Assembly: GCA_029861795.1 (NCBI GenBank) | Contig: JAOTYS010000159.1 | Location: forward strand, 1 to 9,291 | DNA from: Gammaproteobacteria bacterium | Lineage (GTDB): Bacteria > Pseudomonadota > Gammaproteobacteria > Arenicellales > JAOTYS01 | Direction: 5' to 3' | Length of the DNA stretch: 9,291 bases | Shown: positions 6,020 to 9,291 of the stretch, piece after piece | Layout of the letters: every line of letters starts with the position of its first letter | How positions within the stretch are numbered: position 1 is the stretch's first letter | Made by a program: the position numbers and the translations under genes | Notes under the pieces: generated by a model | What the model saw: the letters and a program-made list of their open reading frames with translations, nothing else | The model's database searches: none | Told to the model about the DNA's origin: nothing

Positions 6020-7930
6020 ATGAACCAAAAGCAAGACGCGCGACTGACCACGGGATCCAATCGTGCCGCCAGAGCATGGCCAGAGAATCCCATCTATTTG
6101 CTGGCGCAACAAATAGGCGCTCTGGCGACTACTACGGTGGAGTTAGACGGACGAGCGGTCAAGGCACTGACACGTACTTGGAACGAACTACAATCGAATC
6201 CAAGTATCGATCAAACCTTGCGCGGCCATATCGAGCGCATTAACAAAATCGTAACAGATCGGACCCAGGCCCAACGCGAACAACGCAAGCGCCACCGCGT
6301 TGAGATAGAAGAGATGTTGGGCAACCTGGAATCGGCCTTGGAACAGGGCCAGCTACAGCAAAGCCTCTCGCTCCACCAAAGGCTTGAACAACGTTTACAT
6401 GAATTCCGCAACCTGAATCAGAAACAGCAGCTCGCTATTTCATCAAGAATAAACACCGCTGGAGCTAGGCTTCGGGAGCTTAAAGATTGGCGACGCTGGG
6501 GCACCGATCAGGCACGACTGGAGCTGATCGAGTATGTCCAACCACTGCTTGAGTCCAACGTGTCTCCTCCCGAGATTGCGAGACAGATCCGCAAGGCCCG
6601 GGAGGCCTGGAAAAAGTTGGATCGCTCCGCCGGACCTGCCCGCAAAAGTTTGTGGTCACGTTTCGACAAGGCCTGCACTGCAGCCTACCAACCATGCACG
6701 GAATATTTCGCCGAACTCGCCGCTACCCGACGACTTAACTTTGAAAAGCGCGCTGCCCTATGTGAACGTTTAGAAAACTATTTTGGCTCTACAGACTGGA
6801 CGCAACCAGACTGGCGCGCCGCCGATAAGTTGGTGAGGCAAAGCATACAACACTGGCGCCGGCGAGATCCGATAGATCGTAACCACAAAAAGAATCTTGA
6901 TCGAAGATTCAATGAGATCATTGAACAGTTTTCATTCCATTTGGATAGAGAGCGCGAACGCAATCTCAAGAAACGGAAAAAACTCATCGCGAATGCACAG
7001 ACACTTGCAGCAGGCGGGAACTTGGACACAGCGATTCAAAACATCAAAGCACTCCAAGATCAATGGCAGCCCACTGTGCTATGCCCTGCGAAGACGGAAG
7101 AACAATTGTGGCTGCAATTTCGAACGGCGTGTGATGCGGTGTATGACCAACGCAGAAAACAGAGAGCCGCGGAGAACCAAGAGTATGAAGCCAATCTCAA
7201 AAACAAGCTTTCGCTATGCGAAGAGCTAGAAAAGCTAGTTACATCGAACCACCCATTACTTGCGTCTAAAGCACATCTAAGCCAAATCAAAGTGGACTGG
7301 GGTGCTATCGGTAATGTGCCAAGAAAGTCCGCTGCGATGATTGAACGACGTTTCAAGAAGGCCTGCGATAAATTCGAAAAAGCCTACGATGCCTTGGCCA
7401 TCAAACGATATCAGGATCAGCTCGATATCCTAAGAATGAAATCCGATCTTTGTCTTGCGGTCGAAAATATCATTGCTGTTAAGGATCGATCTATCGCAGA
7501 TAAGACCATTATTGATTGCCAGCAGAGATGGGCGCAGTTATCGCAATGCGCTCCATCCACAGAAGACCAGATTCGCAAGCGCTTCGATATGGCGCAATGC
7601 GCGGCTACGGAAAAACCTGAAATTATCTCGATGGAGCAACGTCTACGAAATCGATCTATGCTAGAAGAACTTTGTCTTCGTATGGAAATACTCGCAGAAA
7701 TCGATTCTCCACCTGACGCCGCCCAGACTCGGTTACAACTGCAAGTGCAACGGTTGTCCGAAGCAATGAAAGGGCATAAACACAAGCAAGAAACCAGTGC
7801 GGCCAACAACTGTAACGAAATCGAACGCGAATTCTATCTGTGTGGACCCGCCACCATTGAACACACCGAAAAAATCGTGACGCGCTTTCGCCGCGCGCGC
7901 GACGCGTTCTACGCAAAAGAGCAAACCTGA
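6020..7930 (+). CDS. DUF349 repeat protein
   Basis: A highly charged, almost wholly helical protein of 636 residues with no signal peptide or membrane segment, so probably cytoplasmic. It carries repeated units of the DUF349 type, each ending in a (L/I)WxxF-(K/R)-AC-like motif. The clearest ends are LWSRFDKACTAAY (211-223), LDRRFNEIIEQF (293-304), LWLQFRTACDAVY (363-375) and IERRFKKACDKF (441-452). The preceding tryptophans of the units are near W197, W279, W349 and W427. Two further units (about 470-527 and 542-634) are degenerate, the last ending in VTRFRRARDAFY. Residues 20-150 are coiled-coil-like and rich in Q, R and E. The biochemical role of the family is not established to my knowledge. 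The start is set by an in-frame TAG nine bases... directly upstream of ATG 6020, but the ribosome site is poor (only AAGA). It converges on the next gene with 18 bases between stop codons. Confidence 0.85.
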   Translation: MNQKQDARLTTGSNRAARAWPENPIYLLAQQIGALATTTVELDGRAVKALTRTWNELQSNPSIDQTLRGHIERINKIVTDRTQAQREQRKRHRVEIEEMLGNLESALEQGQLQQSLSLHQRLEQRLHEFRNLNQKQQLAISSRINTAGARLRELKDWRRWGTDQARLELIEYVQPLLESNVSPPEIARQIRKAREAWKKLDRSAGPARKSLWSRFDKACTAAYQPCTEYFAELAATRRLNFEKRAALCERLENYFGSTDWTQPDWRAADKLVRQSIQHWRRRDPIDRNHKKNLDRRFNEIIEQFSFHLDRERERNLKKRKKLIANAQTLAAGGNLDTAIQNIKALQDQWQPTVLCPAKTEEQLWLQFRTACDAVYDQRRKQRAAENQEYEANLKNKLSLCEELEKLVTSNHPLLASKAHLSQIKVDWGAIGNVPRKSAAMIERRFKKACDKFEKAYDALAIKRYQDQLDILRMKSDLCLAVENIIAVKDRSIADKTIIDCQQRWAQLSQCAPSTEDQIRKRFDMAQCAATEKPEIISMEQRLRNRSMLEELCLRMEILAEIDSPPDAAQTRLQLQVQRLSEAMKGHKHKQETSAANNCNEIEREFYLCGPATIEHTEKIVTRFRRARDAFYAKEQT

Positions 7931-7948
7931 ATCCGACGAAGTGCCAAC

Positions 7949-9291
7949 CTACCATCCGCCTCCCCCTCCACCACCACCACCGCCGCCGGACGACCCACCA
8001 CCACCGACCCCAGAACTTGAACCCGACGCGTGAGCAGAGGACCCTATTGCGGAAGTCAGTGAGCTGCCCAGACTAGAACTAAATTGCGCAGGACTAAGCA
8101 CGTCTGTGTGTGCACCCTGATACCACGCCGGTCTATAGTCGTTGCCACCGGCCGCAGCTCCCGCCAACACACCGGCAAAGCGTTGAGACCACTGCTGCTC
8201 GACCCCCAAAGCCAAGGCATAGGGCAATAATTCTTCGAATAGCTGAGGTGTTCTTTCCGGCGGGTTCAGCAAATCAAGTCTGTCCTTTTCAGCAAGCTCC
8301 AGATACATCTTAAGACCTTCGATCTTATCCATGACTTTTCTGCCTAACCGTGTAGGCGCCTTGAGCAACTGGTAGAAAAAGACATTGACTGCGAGCAATC
8401 CCAGAAGTACCGCGAAAGACCATCCTGGCAACTGCTGACTAAACACAGCCATTGCTATCAGTTCGAAAGATGAAAAAACCAAGGCAATCAGAATACTCCG
8501 CTGCATCCATAACAACACCACGGCACCCGTCCAGATAGTCAGCCAGACAGTAAGAAAAATCATTGCGAAGCCATCCGCACCTGCAGCAATACCACTACCG
8601 ATCACGGCTACCGCAGACAATGTTATTCCTGGAATTAGGTAACCACGGTTAGCGAAGAAATAAACCCTCTGATACTCTGCCCGAAGCGTTTTCTTCAAGA
8701 CCTTGATGGCGTCCGAAACTCGCTTGTGATTACGTCGCACGAGCTCTAAGGAATTACCCCCTGCGAACAGCTTCGCCAACACCCTAGTCTCGCCTCGAGA
8801 CAGCTCATCCCTGTGCCCATCGTTCCGTTTACTGAGTCGGTATTTTCTGTCCTCCTGCTCGATCATCACATGACCTTTAACAGCACCGTTTATCAGTGCC
8901 GCAGTGAACGCGCCATGGTCAAAACCCATCCTCATGACAAACCGGGCCGCCGCAGGTGATAATTCTTGTGGGGGAGCGTAGGCTGGCACAATTACACCGC
9001 CGGGCGGGTCACGTCCGACTTTAAACCAAATCACAAAGTAATAAATCATCACACTTACAAAGCCGACTACACCGGTAGCCATTCCTAAGTTATCACGCAC
9101 AAAGTATTTCGCCTTGTCCGCCGTCGACGGCTCCTCCACGTGACCCTTGGGCCATGACACCGCAATAGTCAAACCCTCCTTGGGCCGAAGCGGTGCAGTG
9201 GTGCTGAATCTCGCTACGCCTTCGTCATCCACGCCGGCGGAGTACGCAGCACCCTGCAGACCGCTTACCCCGGTATAACCTTCGACCTCTA
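7949..9291 (-). CDS. DUF2207 family membrane protein (5' end outside window)
   Basis: This is the C-terminal 446 residues of a predicted inner-membrane protein of the DUF2207 family; the frame remains open to the right window edge, so the signal peptide and most of the N-terminal domain are missing. Just inside the edge come the family's extracytoplasmic segment (FSTTAPL...LTIAVSWPKG) and then a membrane helix at about 9030-9090. A cytoplasmic stretch follows, with GRDPPGG and PAYAPPQELSPA motifs. Three or four more hydrophobic helices lie between about 8365 and 8640. Next is the cytoplasmic MDKIEGLKMYLELAEKDR segment with LFEELLPYALALG, a hallmark of the family. The protein ends in a Ser/Gly-rich tail with four and then eleven glycines before a terminal Trp, also typical of DUF2207. 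A GTG at 9232 lies inside the frame and is not the true start, since family-like sequence continues upstream of it. The function is unknown. Confidence 0.9.
   Translation of the reverse strand, partial: EVEGYTGVSGLQGAAYSAGVDDEGVARFSTTAPLRPKEGLTIAVSWPKGHVEEPSTADKAKYFVRDNLGMATGVVGFVSVMIYYFVIWFKVGRDPPGGVIVPAYAPPQELSPAAARFVMRMGFDHGAFTAALINGAVKGHVMIEQEDRKYRLSKRNDGHRDELSRGETRVLAKLFAGGNSLELVRRNHKRVSDAIKVLKKTLRAEYQRVYFFANRGYLIPGITLSAVAVIGSGIAAGADGFAMIFLTVWLTIWTGAVVLLWMQRSILIALVFSSFELIAMAVFSQQLPGWSFAVLLGLLAVNVFFYQLLKAPTRLGRKVMDKIEGLKMYLELAEKDRLDLLNPPERTPQLFEELLPYALALGVEQQWSQRFAGVLAGAAAGGNDYRPAWYQGAHTDVLSPAQFSSSLGSSLTSAIGSSAHASGSSSGVGGGGSSGGGGGGGGGGGW
7955..8011 (-). repeat. GGN-rich simple repeat encoding the poly-glycine tail
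   Basis: On the minus strand this is a run of GGN codons: one block of 11 glycines (7955-7987), two serines, then a block of four glycines (7994-8005), a valine and a glycine. The codons are mixed (GGT, GGC, GGA, GGG), though GGT occurs in runs of four and three that could slip during replication. Confidence 0.85.

Noticed and set aside
7417..7955. Minus-strand reading frames of 99 and 130 codons over the DUF349 3' end
   Set aside because: They are antisense shadows; the plus-strand frame has clear DUF349 motifs throughout.
9226..9232. GTG at 9232 as the start of the DUF2207 gene
   Set aside because: The frame stays open for 19 more codons to the window edge, and the segment around it matches the middle of the DUF2207 architecture, so this is an internal codon.

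Overview
The window looks like chromosomal DNA of a gram-negative bacterium, most likely a gammaproteobacterium. The evidence is an MltD-type periplasmic lytic transglycosylase, an LplT/PlsC-type lipid protein, a multi-repeat DUF349 protein and a DUF2207 membrane protein, all with mixed, roughly 50% GC coding sequence. No RNA gene, insertion sequence, CRISPR array or phage gene is visible. The species cannot be named from this stretch.

Layout. (1) 1-1916, minus: most of a secreted lytic transglycosylase with C-terminal LysM repeats; its 3' end lies outside the window. The last two visible LysM units are a near-identical 198-bp tandem duplication. (2) 1917-2259: a noncoding gap with the transglycosylase ribosome binding site and a few weak hairpins. 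(3) 2260-2862, minus: a TetR-family repressor with a WHG-like C-terminal domain. (4) 2863-3070: a strikingly AT-rich divergent control region with a credible sigma-70 promoter pointing right and a perfect 7+1+7 palindrome at its predicted transcription start. (5) 3071-4972 and 4985-5890, plus: a two-gene operon encoding an LplT-like transporter fused to a PlsC-type acyltransferase, then an eIF-2B alpha/beta/delta-like protein. (6) 6020-7930, plus: a helical DUF349-repeat protein. (7) 7949-9291, minus: a DUF2207 membrane protein with a poly-glycine tail, cut by the right window edge and convergent with the DUF349 gene.

How the genes may work together. The TetR regulator probably controls the divergent lipid operon and itself. 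The operon's first product would flip and/or acylate a lysophospholipid or lysophosphatidate. Its partner has the fold of eIF-2B regulatory subunits and sugar-phosphate isomerases but lacks the catalytic cysteine expected of the isomerases. A TetR-controlled pair of LplT-PlsC fusion and eIF-2B-like protein is the least explained part of the window and the best candidate for an undescribed module. The transglycosylase and DUF2207 genes appear to be unrelated envelope genes.
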